Assembly (NCBI GenBank): GCA_024860865.1
Contig: JACRDV010000060.1
Coordinates: 1 to 7,824, forward strand
DNA: 7,824 nucleotides
From: Methanobacteriota archaeon
Lineage (GTDB): Archaea > JACRDV01
Reading direction: 5' to 3'
Shown in pieces: positions 1-4,893 of this stretch. The stretch's first letter is position 1, and every line of letters starts with the position of its first letter. The notes under the pieces are model-generated. The model was not told the origin of the DNA. It saw only the letters and a program-made list of their open reading frames with translations, and ran no database searches. The position numbers were made by a program, and so were the translations under genes.

Positions 1-59
1 GCTGCTTCATGGCACTTAATTGTGTCTCCACTTAAAATCATTTTGTATTTCCTTGCCAT
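1..59 (-). CDS. Possible 5' end of a leftward gene, cut by the window edge
   Basis: Reading the minus strand from an ATG at 59, the frame is open to the window edge and gives about 19 residues beginning MARKYKMILSGDTIKCHEA. The lysine-rich, mixed-charge start looks like a real archaeal N-terminus. There is no Shine-Dalgarno sequence before the ATG; the upstream bases are A/T only, so a leaderless message is possible. I recognise no family, and the piece is too short to exclude a chance open frame. Confidence 0.3.
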   Translation of the reverse strand, partial: MARKYKMILSGDTIKCHEA

Positions 60-173
60 GTTTAAATAAATTACATGCTGAAAAAAATCATACGTGAGTT
101 GACAGTACATCAATTTTATAAAATCTTTCGCAAGAATACATCTTTGCTTTAGCTGAGTGATGAATTGCGATTA

Positions 174-191
174 GCTACCCAAAGAGGTAGC
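174..191 (+). terminator. Hairpin followed by T-rich tract
   Basis: GCTACC (174-179) pairs perfectly with GGTAGC (186-191) around the loop CAAAGA, and CGCTTTTTCTTT follows. A stem followed by Ts looks like an intrinsic terminator on the plus strand, although no plus-strand gene lies before it. It could equally be a subterminal hairpin of the IS200-like element. The pairing is seen directly; the role is inferred. Confidence 0.35.
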
Positions 192-203
192 GCTTTTTCT
201 TTG

Positions 204-231
204 CTACTTTCTTTGAAGAAAAAGAAAGTAG
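204..231. repeat. 11-bp perfect inverted repeat upstream of tnpA
   Basis: CTACTTTCTTT (204-214) is followed by the 6-base spacer GAAGAA and its exact complement AAAGAAAGTAG (221-231). Together with the hairpin at 247-270 it forms a pair of TTTCTTT-based hairpins before the transposase. IS200/IS605 transposases bind imperfect hairpins near the element ends and cut at a short distance from them, so this is a candidate left-end recognition hairpin. Confidence 0.55.
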
Positions 232-246
232 ATAAAAGTTTCTTTG

Positions 247-270
247 GTTCTTTCTTTTCAAAGAAAGAAC
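247..270. repeat. Second inverted repeat upstream of tnpA
   Basis: GTTCTTTCTTT (247-257) and AAAGAAAGAAC (260-270) are exact reverse complements separated by only two bases, so the practical fold is about 10 bp with a TTCA loop. It shares the TTCTTT...AAAGAA core with the hairpin at 204-231. It is the hairpin nearest to the transposase gene and therefore the best candidate for the element's left-end hairpin. Confidence 0.55.
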
Positions 271-305
271 GAATCGAAATTAATTTTTGAAACTAAATAA
301 TAAAA

Positions 306-342
306 TTGGATTGGAGGTGTTTTGAATGGAACTCCAATCCAA
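306..342 (+). promoter_or_regulatory. Stem-loop sequestering the tnpA ribosome binding site and start
   Basis: TTGGATTGGAG (306-316) is the exact reverse complement of CTCCAATCCAA (332-342). The 11-bp stem takes in the GGAG of the Shine-Dalgarno sequence GGAGGTG (313-319), and the 15-base loop contains the ATG at 326-328. In the mRNA this fold should block translation initiation. Enterobacterial IS200 is known to keep transposase synthesis very low partly through a stem-loop that hides the ribosome binding site. This looks like the same strategy in a distant relative. Confidence 0.65.
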
Positions 343-838
343 CAACCACTCTTTTGGCGAGGCAAACTTCCACATAGTGTTTTGCCCAAAATATCGCCAT
401 AAGATTTTTGAAAATGAAGAGGTAAATAAAGCCTGCGAAATGTTCCTCAAAGAAGCTGCAGAGAGGCATGGGATCAGAGTCCGAGCTTTAAAAGTAATAA
501 AAGACCATGTGCATGGATTCATAACAACAAAGCCAAGCCAGTCGGTCTCATGGGCAGTTCATAAGCTGAAGGGATATTCAGCATATAAGCTTTTCAGAGA
601 ATTTCCATGGCTTAGGATCGAGCATTTTAGGAGAGGACACTTTTGGTCTGATGGCTATTTCTATAGATCAGTTGGAAGTACAACTGACAAAGCAGTTGAA
701 TTCTACATAAAACTGAGCCAGGACGAAGAAAATAGAAAGAAATACTATTCTCAAGTTGGAAAAGAAGAAATCGAGCTAGTTAAAAATCCATCAAAAGGTA
801 GTTATGCAACAAAGCAACTTCCACCATTATTCTTCTAA
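326..838 (+). CDS. tnpA: IS200/IS605-family Y1 (HUH) transposase TnpA, C-terminus probably chimeric
   Basis: This is a single-strand DNA transposase that cuts and rejoins element ends by a 5'-phosphotyrosine intermediate. The N-terminus MELQSNNHSF and the FCPKYRHKIF segment are typical of IS200-like proteins. The metal-binding HUH pair is H61-V-H63 in DHVHGFI, HFWSDGYFYRSVG (105-117) is the conserved strand before the catalytic helix, and the nucleophile should be Y127 in VEFYI. At 170 residues it is longer than the usual 130-155. The start at 326 follows GGAGGTG by six bases. The last residues (about 158-170) are read from DNA that encodes the IS110 protein on the other strand, so the native C-terminus and the element's right end appear to be lost. 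No tnpB or omega-RNA-like partner is present. The catalytic core is intact, but mobility is doubtful without a right end. Confidence 0.9.
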   Translation: MELQSNNHSFGEANFHIVFCPKYRHKIFENEEVNKACEMFLKEAAERHGIRVRALKVIKDHVHGFITTKPSQSVSWAVHKLKGYSAYKLFREFPWLRIEHFRRGHFWSDGYFYRSVGSTTDKAVEFYIKLSQDEENRKKYYSQVGKEEIELVKNPSKGSYATKQLPPLFF

Positions 839-1742
839 GCCACTTTGAACCCTTTTTTGTTATATATCCAGTTAAATTTTTTCCACCTGATTGGTAAACG
901 CTTGGAGCTAAACCAGACCAGCTAGTCAGCTTCTTTTGATTTGGAAACCTTTTAGGATCTCCAATTTCAGCAATTATTGTTGGAGCAGAATTTTTTCCTA
1001 TCCCTGGAACCTTGCAGAGAATCTTAAGCTGTTTTTTGCAAACTAACTTTGCAATTGCAGCTTCAATTTCCTTTATTTTTTCATCAATAGCTTTTATCAT
1101 TTCAATGCATTCTTTTAAAATGAAAACATCTACTTTGCTCAGCTCTCCCCTTATTGCCTTTATTATCTCCTCTTTCTTCTTTTTTATCCTGCCATTTCTT
1201 TCAACTATTTCCTCTATTTTCTCTCCTTGCATTATCCCTTGCAATATTTCTAATCCAGATTTTCCAAAAATATCATCTAGAACGCTTGCCAATTTGATGT
1301 TTGTCCTCTCCAATACTTTGTGAATTCTATTTTTGAATGCTGTTCTATTCTGAACTAGTTTAGCTCTAAGCCTTGTTAATTCTCTCAGCTCTCTGATCTT
1401 TTTCTTTGGAATGTAAGAAGGCTTGATTAAATTGTTTTTTAGGAGTTGAGCAATCCATTCTGAGTCTAAAGTATCTGTTTTTCTTCCAGGAATGCTTTTT
1501 ATCTGATAAGAATTTGCAATTATGACTTTAAAACCTTCTTCTAAAGCAACGTATAAAGGAACCCAATAAACTCCTGAGCTTTCCATTGCAACTTTTTTGC
1601 ATTTGTTTTCTTTCAGCCATTCTTTTAGAGCCAGTATTCCCTCTGTGTTGTTTTCGAACCTTCTTGTTTCTTTTTCACTGCTGAGCAAAGTGGCTATAAA
1701 AAAATCTTTGTGTACATCTAGGCCGCAAAATTTATTGCCCAT
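780..1742 (-). CDS. IS110-family transposase (DEDD recombinase), C-terminally truncated
   Basis: This is a bridge-RNA-type DNA recombinase with an N-terminal RuvC-like DEDD domain and a C-terminal Transposase_20 domain. From the start at 1742 (320 residues) the acidic residues are D9 (GLDVHKD), E54 (AMESSGVYW), D90 and D93 (TDTLDSEWIAQLL). A charged helical linker (about 115-240) follows, then VPGIGKNSAPTI and the catalytic serine S285 in YQSGGK. Starting at 1742 is favoured because AGGTGG lies just before it and the protein then begins right before GLDVHKD; the frame stays open back to 1790. The protein ends ten residues after LRRIMVEVA. Family members usually continue about 40-60 residues further, so the tail is missing and the last residues come from IS200-side DNA. 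It overlaps tnpA tail-to-tail by 59 bp. All catalytic residues remain, but the right end is lost. Confidence 0.88.
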   Translation of the reverse strand: MGNKFCGLDVHKDFFIATLLSSEKETRRFENNTEGILALKEWLKENKCKKVAMESSGVYWVPLYVALEEGFKVIIANSYQIKSIPGRKTDTLDSEWIAQLLKNNLIKPSYIPKKKIRELRELTRLRAKLVQNRTAFKNRIHKVLERTNIKLASVLDDIFGKSGLEILQGIMQGEKIEEIVERNGRIKKKKEEIIKAIRGELSKVDVFILKECIEMIKAIDEKIKEIEAAIAKLVCKKQLKILCKVPGIGKNSAPTIIAEIGDPKRFPNQKKLTSWSGLAPSVYQSGGKNLTGYITKKGSKWLRRIMVEVALLHNYLLMDF

Positions 1743-1910
1743 TAAACCACCTTTTAATTTGTGTGCAGAGAAGCCTTTGTTTAGAATCAAGTTGCTATTC
1801 GGGCTCTAGGCCCATTAATCTAAACGAAAGGCAAGCCACGTTTTTTCTTGGGGATCAAAGTCCCAAACGCAAAACCGGCCTTTCTCTGCACACTAAAAGA
1901 AGTTGGGAAA
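813..1910 (-). mobile_element. IS110-family insertion sequence remnant
   Basis: It comprises the truncated transposase gene plus its upstream structured leader (1761-1893). IS110 elements usually lack terminal inverted repeats, so the left end cannot be placed by eye. It lies somewhere beyond 1893 and could reach to about 2000 or further. The right end is absent because the gene runs straight into IS200-like sequence near 800-812. Confidence 0.6.
1761..1893 (-). ncRNA. Candidate IS110 bridge RNA (three-way-junction fold)
   Basis: The region directly before the transposase ribosome binding site folds into a compact three-way junction. The outer stem is a perfect 12-bp pairing of 1761-1772 (GTGTGCAGAGAA) with 1882-1893. 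Arm one pairs 1773-1785 with 1819-1832 over 13 bp with one bulged base. It encloses an asymmetric internal loop (15 and 5 bases) and a GGGC/GCCC hairpin (1801-1804 with 1810-1813). Arm two pairs 1835-1837 with 1877-1879, 1839-1843 with 1865-1869 and 1851-1854 with 1861-1864, again with asymmetric internal loops. Only two bases on each side of arm two are unpaired at the junction. IS110-group elements encode their bridge RNA in this left-end position, with two internal loops that bind target and donor DNA. Pairings are seen; the strand and function are inferred. Confidence 0.6.
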
Positions 1911-1929
1911 CAGCAGCAAAATCTTTCTC

Positions 1930-1940
1930 ATTTATTTTTT
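1930..1940 (-). promoter_or_regulatory. Possible TATA box for the bridge RNA and IS110 transposase
   Basis: On the minus strand this reads AAAAAATAAAT, an A/T block resembling an archaeal BRE plus TATA region. A start about 25 bp downstream would fall near 1908, just before the 5' arm of the structured RNA. A/T-rich blocks are common here, so support is weak. Confidence 0.25.
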
Positions 1941-1942
1941 CT

Positions 1943-1970
1943 AACGGCGCAGCCGATGTAGCGTTTTTTT
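1943..1970 (+). terminator. GC hairpin followed by seven Ts
   Basis: CGGC (1945-1948) pairs with GCCG (1952-1955) over a three-base loop; an alternative outer pairing is AACG with CGTT. A run of seven Ts follows (1964-1970). This would terminate plus-strand transcripts, but no plus-strand gene is seen upstream, so it might be part of the IS110 left end instead. Confidence 0.25.
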
Positions 1971-2290
1971 GAGACTACTTATTAGAGCCCAAAATGGCCG
2001 TTAAGTCTACTTTTGCACTCATTTTTTCAGCCGAGAATAGAAATACCATCAGAGCTTGACTTGTCAAAAAATTTTATCTCAATGGCTCAGTAAAGTTTAA
2101 GAATTTCCATCTTTTCTGACTGTATTCTGACGTACGTTGGACAATTTCTTTCAAAAAGTTAGAAAATTGAATTTGAAAAAAACGCAAAACTTTAGTAATA
2201 TTTTAAAACTATTGGAAATTTTAGCTTTTGTTTATGTAGCCCAGTAAACCAGATTTTGATGTTTAACATTACTACTTTTGATGCTAGAGG
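1971..2290. other. Gene-free AT-rich stretch
   Basis: I see no coding frame with a credible protein. The stretch holds a perfect short palindrome TTGAC-TT-GTCAA (2056-2067) followed by an A/T run, an ACGTACGT palindrome (2130-2137), TTCTGAC twice 11 bp apart (2114-2120 and 2125-2131), and TTTTGATG twice 22 bp apart (2254-2261 and 2276-2283). None can be assigned a role. The outer end of the IS110 element and the 3' end of the DUF202 transcript should both lie here. Confidence 0.4.
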
Positions 2291-2701
2291 CTAACGGAGA
2301 ATATGCGCCAGGTATATTGCCAAAAAAATTGCTACTGAAATAATTAAACCAGCCACAAGTATATCAAGCAGCACAGATGGGCGATAGTAAACATCTGCTT
2401 CAATTTGACGTTTAATCATCAAAAATCGATATGCCGCCAACAGCATTATTATAGCCCCAACAATAACCAATGCAATCCCTAGAATACTTGGAATATCCAT
2501 TGAAGGTGTAGGTGGAAGTTTTTTTATCCCACCTAGGATCGCAAGTTGTTGAAGGAATATATCAAACCTTTCTATTATAAAACCAAAAGCCATAATAGCT
2601 ACACTTGTGCGCACCCAAGCCAAAAAAGTACGTTCATTAGCGAAGTGCACCCTTCGATGAAAATGCACTTCCTCTACTCTTTTCCCTGCTTCAGAGTCCA
2701 T
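2291..2701 (-). CDS. DUF202 (YidH-type) small membrane protein
   Basis: From the ATG at 2701 the protein has 136 residues. It contains the DUF202 signature ANERTFLAWVRTS at 21-33, followed by three predicted membrane helices (about 33-50, 70-93 and 109-134). The charged N-terminus KRVEEVHFHRRVHF resembles other family members. DUF202 proteins are small integral membrane proteins of unknown biochemical role. The frame is open for 65 more codons upstream to an ATG at 2896, but that extension does not resemble the family, and a TATA-like box lies about 26 bp before 2701, as expected for a leaderless archaeal mRNA. The gene is transcribed away from the UspA/TauE operon and shares the intergenic region containing the 11-bp repeat array. 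Confidence 0.85.
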   Translation of the reverse strand: MDSEAGKRVEEVHFHRRVHFANERTFLAWVRTSVAIMAFGFIIERFDIFLQQLAILGGIKKLPPTPSMDIPSILGIALVIVGAIIMLLAAYRFLMIKRQIEADVYYRPSVLLDILVAGLIISVAIFLAIYLAHILR

Positions 2702-2723
2702 AATAGATAAAGAATTTTCTCCA

Positions 2724-2731
2724 ATAATAAA
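2724..2731 (-). promoter_or_regulatory. TATA-like box for leaderless DUF202 gene
   Basis: On the minus strand this reads TTTATTAT, centred about 26 bp upstream of the ATG at 2701. That is the normal distance from an archaeal TATA box to the transcription start, so transcription would begin at or next to the start codon. No Shine-Dalgarno sequence sits at a usable distance (the nearest GGAG ends 16 bases away). This supports 2701 as the start. Confidence 0.45.
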
Positions 2732-2923
2732 GTTTTTTAAAATAAAATAGTAAATCACGTAAGCAGCCAGCCTCAAATTTATCTTCCAATGGGACTCATA
2801 TTTCTTAAAAATCAGATATTTATCGCCTCCATGAGAGTTTGGAATATTTGAATTCAAACATAAAAAATCTCGAGGTAAAAAAATTTCATTCATCAAATAA
2901 CTGACGTGTTTTTTTATGAAGGA

Positions 2924-2990
2924 TTGGAAAAACTTTGTAATAAAATTGGAATGAGTTAGGAATGAGTTAGGAAAAACTGTTGGAAAATGC
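2924..2990. repeat. Degenerate 11-bp tandem array in the divergent intergenic region
   Basis: Six successive 11-bp units start at 2924, 2935, 2946, 2957, 2968 and, after one extra base, 2980. They read TTGGAAAAACT, TTGTAATAAAA, TTGGAATGAGT, TAGGAATGAGT, TAGGAAAAACT and TTGGAAAATGC. The TWGGAA core occurs in five of six. Two units (2948-2969) form an exact 11-bp tandem repeat when aligned on GGAATGAGTTA. A period of 11 bp puts each core on about the same face of the helix. It lies about 50-115 bp before the first UspA gene and is not a multiple of three, so it is not coding. It may be a cooperative regulator site or a bent-DNA element. Confidence 0.6.
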
Positions 2991-3039
2991 TTAATTCCAT
3001 CTTAGAATCTATTTTTCTAGTAAGAACAGGGGATGTGCT

Positions 3040-3579
3040 ATGACTTTAATTGTTATTCCGATTAATGGTTCTAGACTCTCTATGAATGCTGCCAAACAAG
3101 CAATCAGTTGGGCAAAAGTTGTAAAAAAGTCAAATGATGTTGATATCGCTCTAACAGCTCTATATGTTGTTAATGCCGCTTTAGTTGAGCATGCAGCTAG
3201 TGCTCCAAGGGGATTTTTCGATGCTACTTTTTTGAAGGGAGAAATAACAAAGAGAGCAGAAGATAATGCAAGAGAACATCTCGAAAAAATCAAAGAAATA
3301 GGCGAAAAAGAAGGGATTAAAGTAGAGACTAAGATTAGGTATGGAGACCCTGTGGCGGAGATAGTGAAAGAAGCTGCAGAGTCTAAAGCTTACATGATAA
3401 TGATGGGTTCCCACGAAAGGACTAGTTTAAGTGAATTATTTTTTGGAAATCTAACTGAAGACGTTGCTAAAAAAGCACCTTGCCCGGTTGTAGCAATTGG
3501 TATCAGCAAATCTAAAGTTCATGTGCCTAATCTGAGGGTTTTGCCTTTTGGTTTTTCATTTAAAAACATCGAAATATGA
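3040..3579 (+). CDS. UspA-family universal stress protein with degenerate nucleotide site
   Basis: This is a single-domain Usp/HUP-fold protein of 179 residues. The N-terminal strand and loop are IVIPINGS (4-11) where ATP-binding members have a D in place of N9. The C-terminal signature, normally G-2x-G-9x-G(S/T), reads GSHE (123-126) followed by nine residues and G136-N137, so the second glycine is E126. The APCPVVAIG strand (146-154) is typical. It also has about 25 extra residues after the domain. Binding to ATP may be weak or absent. AGGGGAT (3028-3034) precedes the ATG by five bases. It is the first gene of an operon with a two-helix protein, a TauE/SafE permease and a second, canonical UspA. 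A regulatory role toward the transporter is plausible but inferred. Confidence 0.88.
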   Translation: MTLIVIPINGSRLSMNAAKQAISWAKVVKKSNDVDIALTALYVVNAALVEHAASAPRGFFDATFLKGEITKRAEDNAREHLEKIKEIGEKEGIKVETKIRYGDPVAEIVKEAAESKAYMIMMGSHERTSLSELFFGNLTEDVAKKAPCPVVAIGISKSKVHVPNLRVLPFGFSFKNIEI

Positions 3580-3590
3580 AGGGAATAAAA

Positions 3591-3806
3591 ATGGAAGCGA
3601 AAAATGTTGCTATATCTATTTTACTTGGTGTCGCTACTTTCACTGTGTACGTGGCAGTATTCTCTTACATCAACTTAATCAATAAAATTCTCTTAGGTAA
3701 ACCAACGGCAATTGGCCTTGTTGGCATAGTTGTGATTGTAGCCTTCTTGTATGGGGTTACAGTATCGCACGTTTTGAGATTAATTAACATAGAGCCTAAA
3801 CATTAG
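3591..3806 (+). CDS. Small two-helix membrane protein of unknown function
   Basis: The gene encodes 71 residues with two strongly hydrophobic segments (about 6-28 and 40-63), a short polar loop NKILLGKP between them, and a basic C-terminus ending RLINIEPKH. I recognise no family. The start at 3591 is chosen because GAAGGGA (3578-3584) sits six bases before it; an in-frame ATG at 3576 overlaps the upstream stop as ATGA but lacks a ribosome binding site. It lies 11 bp after the first UspA gene and 10 bp before the TauE/SafE gene, so it is almost certainly cotranslated with them. Its size and topology fit a permease accessory subunit, which is inference. Confidence 0.7.
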   Translation: MEAKNVAISILLGVATFTVYVAVFSYINLINKILLGKPTAIGLVGIVVIVAFLYGVTVSHVLRLINIEPKH

Positions 3807-3816
3807 GTGAATAAAA

Positions 3817-4893
3817 ATGCTTGAAGGAGTACCTGCTATAGCTAATGAAGTAATAAAATTCATAGACATTAACACTTCATCAGTTCTAGTTCTGATCATT
3901 TTAGGTTTTATAGGTGGAACATTAAGCGGTTTTTTAGGAAGTGGGGGGGCATTCATTTTAACTCCTGGTATGATGTCTCTCGGTGTGCCTGGAATATTGG
4001 CTGTGGGTAGTAACCTAACCCACAAATTTGGAAAAGCATTAGTAGGGGCAAGAAAACACGGTGAATTAGGAAACATAGATGCAAAATTAGGACTTTCAAT
4101 GATAATAGGCCTTCTCAGCGGAGTGCAAGCCGCGGTATACATAAATGAAATGATTTTCAAATCTTTAGGGAAGGCCGGCTCAGACCTATATATAAGTATA
4201 ATTTTTGTGAGCGTTCTTTCTGTTTTGGCTTTATTTATACTAAAAGATGTTAGAAAAACAAAATTAGGTAATGTAAAAGAGACTGCTAGAACAAAAATTG
4301 CAGAAAGATTTCAAAAAATTCGTATTCCCCCTATAATCAATTTCAAAGTAGCAAATACTACAGTATCCCTCTGGGTTGTGCTATTCATTGGATTAGCTAC
4401 AGGATATCTTGCAGGAACAATAGGTGTTGGTGGTTTTATTGGAGTTCCAGCTATGATTTACATGCTAGGTGTACCTACTACCATAGCTGCTGGGACGGAA
4501 CTATTTTTGGCGGTATTTTCCGGAGCTTTTGGAGCTTTTTCATATGCATTAAATGGATTTGTTGATATTAGGCTAGTTCTACTTCTATATCTAGGTTCTA
4601 TAGTTGGTGTACAAGTTGGAGCAATAGCAACGAAAATTGTTAATGGAACTCAGATTCGACTTGTCCTTGCAATAGTTATCGGTCTATCTGCATTAAACAG
4701 AGCGATTGCTATACCTACTTACTTGAGTGATTTAAATTATTTAACGATTAACTCCAACCTCGCTTACTTACTAAGTGTGGCCAGTTCTTTTCTATTATTC
4801 ACAGGGGCAATTTCTGGGGTAATAATAATCTTCATTTCGATGAAGCAATCGCAAATGATGAAGTATACAACCATAGGGAGGACTCTCCCATGA
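3817..4893 (+). CDS. TauE/SafE-family anion permease (sulfite exporter-like)
   Basis: This 358-residue multi-pass membrane protein has the two-fold internal repeat of the TauE/SafE family (formerly DUF81). The first signature is LGFIGGTLSGFLGSGGAF (29-46) followed by LTPGMMSLGVP; the second is ATGYLAGTIGVGGFIGVPAM (194-213) followed by YMLGVPT. A charged cytoplasmic-looking linker (about 143-180) separates the halves, and about eight or nine hydrophobic helices can be counted. Known members move sulfite, sulfoacetate or other small organic or sulfur anions; the substrate here cannot be told. AGGTGA (3805-3810) lies six bases before the ATG. The stop overlaps the next UspA start by 4 bp (ATGA), indicating translational coupling. 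Confidence 0.88.
   Translation: MLEGVPAIANEVIKFIDINTSSVLVLIILGFIGGTLSGFLGSGGAFILTPGMMSLGVPGILAVGSNLTHKFGKALVGARKHGELGNIDAKLGLSMIIGLLSGVQAAVYINEMIFKSLGKAGSDLYISIIFVSVLSVLALFILKDVRKTKLGNVKETARTKIAERFQKIRIPPIINFKVANTTVSLWVVLFIGLATGYLAGTIGVGGFIGVPAMIYMLGVPTTIAAGTELFLAVFSGAFGAFSYALNGFVDIRLVLLLYLGSIVGVQVGAIATKIVNGTQIRLVLAIVIGLSALNRAIAIPTYLSDLNYLTINSNLAYLLSVASSFLLFTGAISGVIIIFISMKQSQMMKYTTIGRTLP
4876..4889 (+). promoter_or_regulatory. Hairpin sequestering the ribosome binding site of the second UspA gene
   Basis: GGGAG (4876-4880) pairs with CTCCC (4885-4889) around the loop GACT, ending on the base just before the ATG at 4890. The Shine-Dalgarno GGAGG (4877-4881) is therefore inside the stem. Ribosomes translating the end of the TauE/SafE gene would melt it, so UspA synthesis should depend on permease translation. 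The fold is seen directly; the coupling is inferred. Confidence 0.5.

Larger units (their letters stand above)
60..325. other. Gene-free region upstream of the Y1 transposase gene
   Basis: I find no plausible gene here. The stretch holds an AT-rich TATA-like block at 115-122 (TTTATAAA, usable on either strand), three consecutive hairpins (174-191, 204-231, 247-270) and the transposase ribosome binding site at 313-319. The left end of the IS200-like element should lie within it, most likely just before one of the hairpins, because IS200/IS605 ends carry subterminal hairpins that TnpA recognises. Confidence 0.5.
170..812 (+). mobile_element. IS200-like element, right end missing
   Basis: The element consists of upstream hairpins, a stem-loop over the transposase start and a Y1 transposase gene. 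The left boundary is uncertain (somewhere in about 170-246). The right boundary is set where the sequence begins to read as IS110 transposase on the opposite strand (MVEVA codons, about 813 onward). IS200 elements normally carry a hairpin just beyond the tnpA stop; none can fit here, so the element is probably truncated and immobile on its own. Confidence 0.6.

Noticed and set aside
157-163. GTGATGA, a match to the C box of archaeal C/D guide RNAs, with CTGA at 153-156
   Set aside because: The boxes are in the wrong order and no D' or D box (CTGA) follows at a usable distance, so there is no C/D RNA architecture.
298-310. TAATAAAATTGGA, found both here and at 2938-2950
   Set aside because: A 13-base match of mostly A/T sequence is weak evidence of shared origin or a common regulator; no further similarity flanks it.
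1012-1323. 103-codon plus-strand frame inside the IS110 gene
   Set aside because: It is a shadow of the transposase; its serine/phenylalanine/isoleucine-rich product is what the reverse of lysine/glutamate-rich codons yields.
1763-1972. Open plus-strand frame of 69 codons over the structured IS110 leader
   Set aside because: It crosses the RNA stems, has no ribosome binding site and gives a protein with no recognisable features; the palindromic RNA explanation is better.
2254-2283. TTTTGATG repeated 22 bp apart and the palindrome ATGTT-T-AACAT
   Set aside because: The motifs are short and A/T-rich and expected by chance at this composition; no gene start is nearby.
2702-2896. N-terminal extension of the DUF202 frame to an ATG at 2896
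   Set aside because: The extra 65 residues do not resemble the family, and a well-placed TATA-like box supports the start at 2701.
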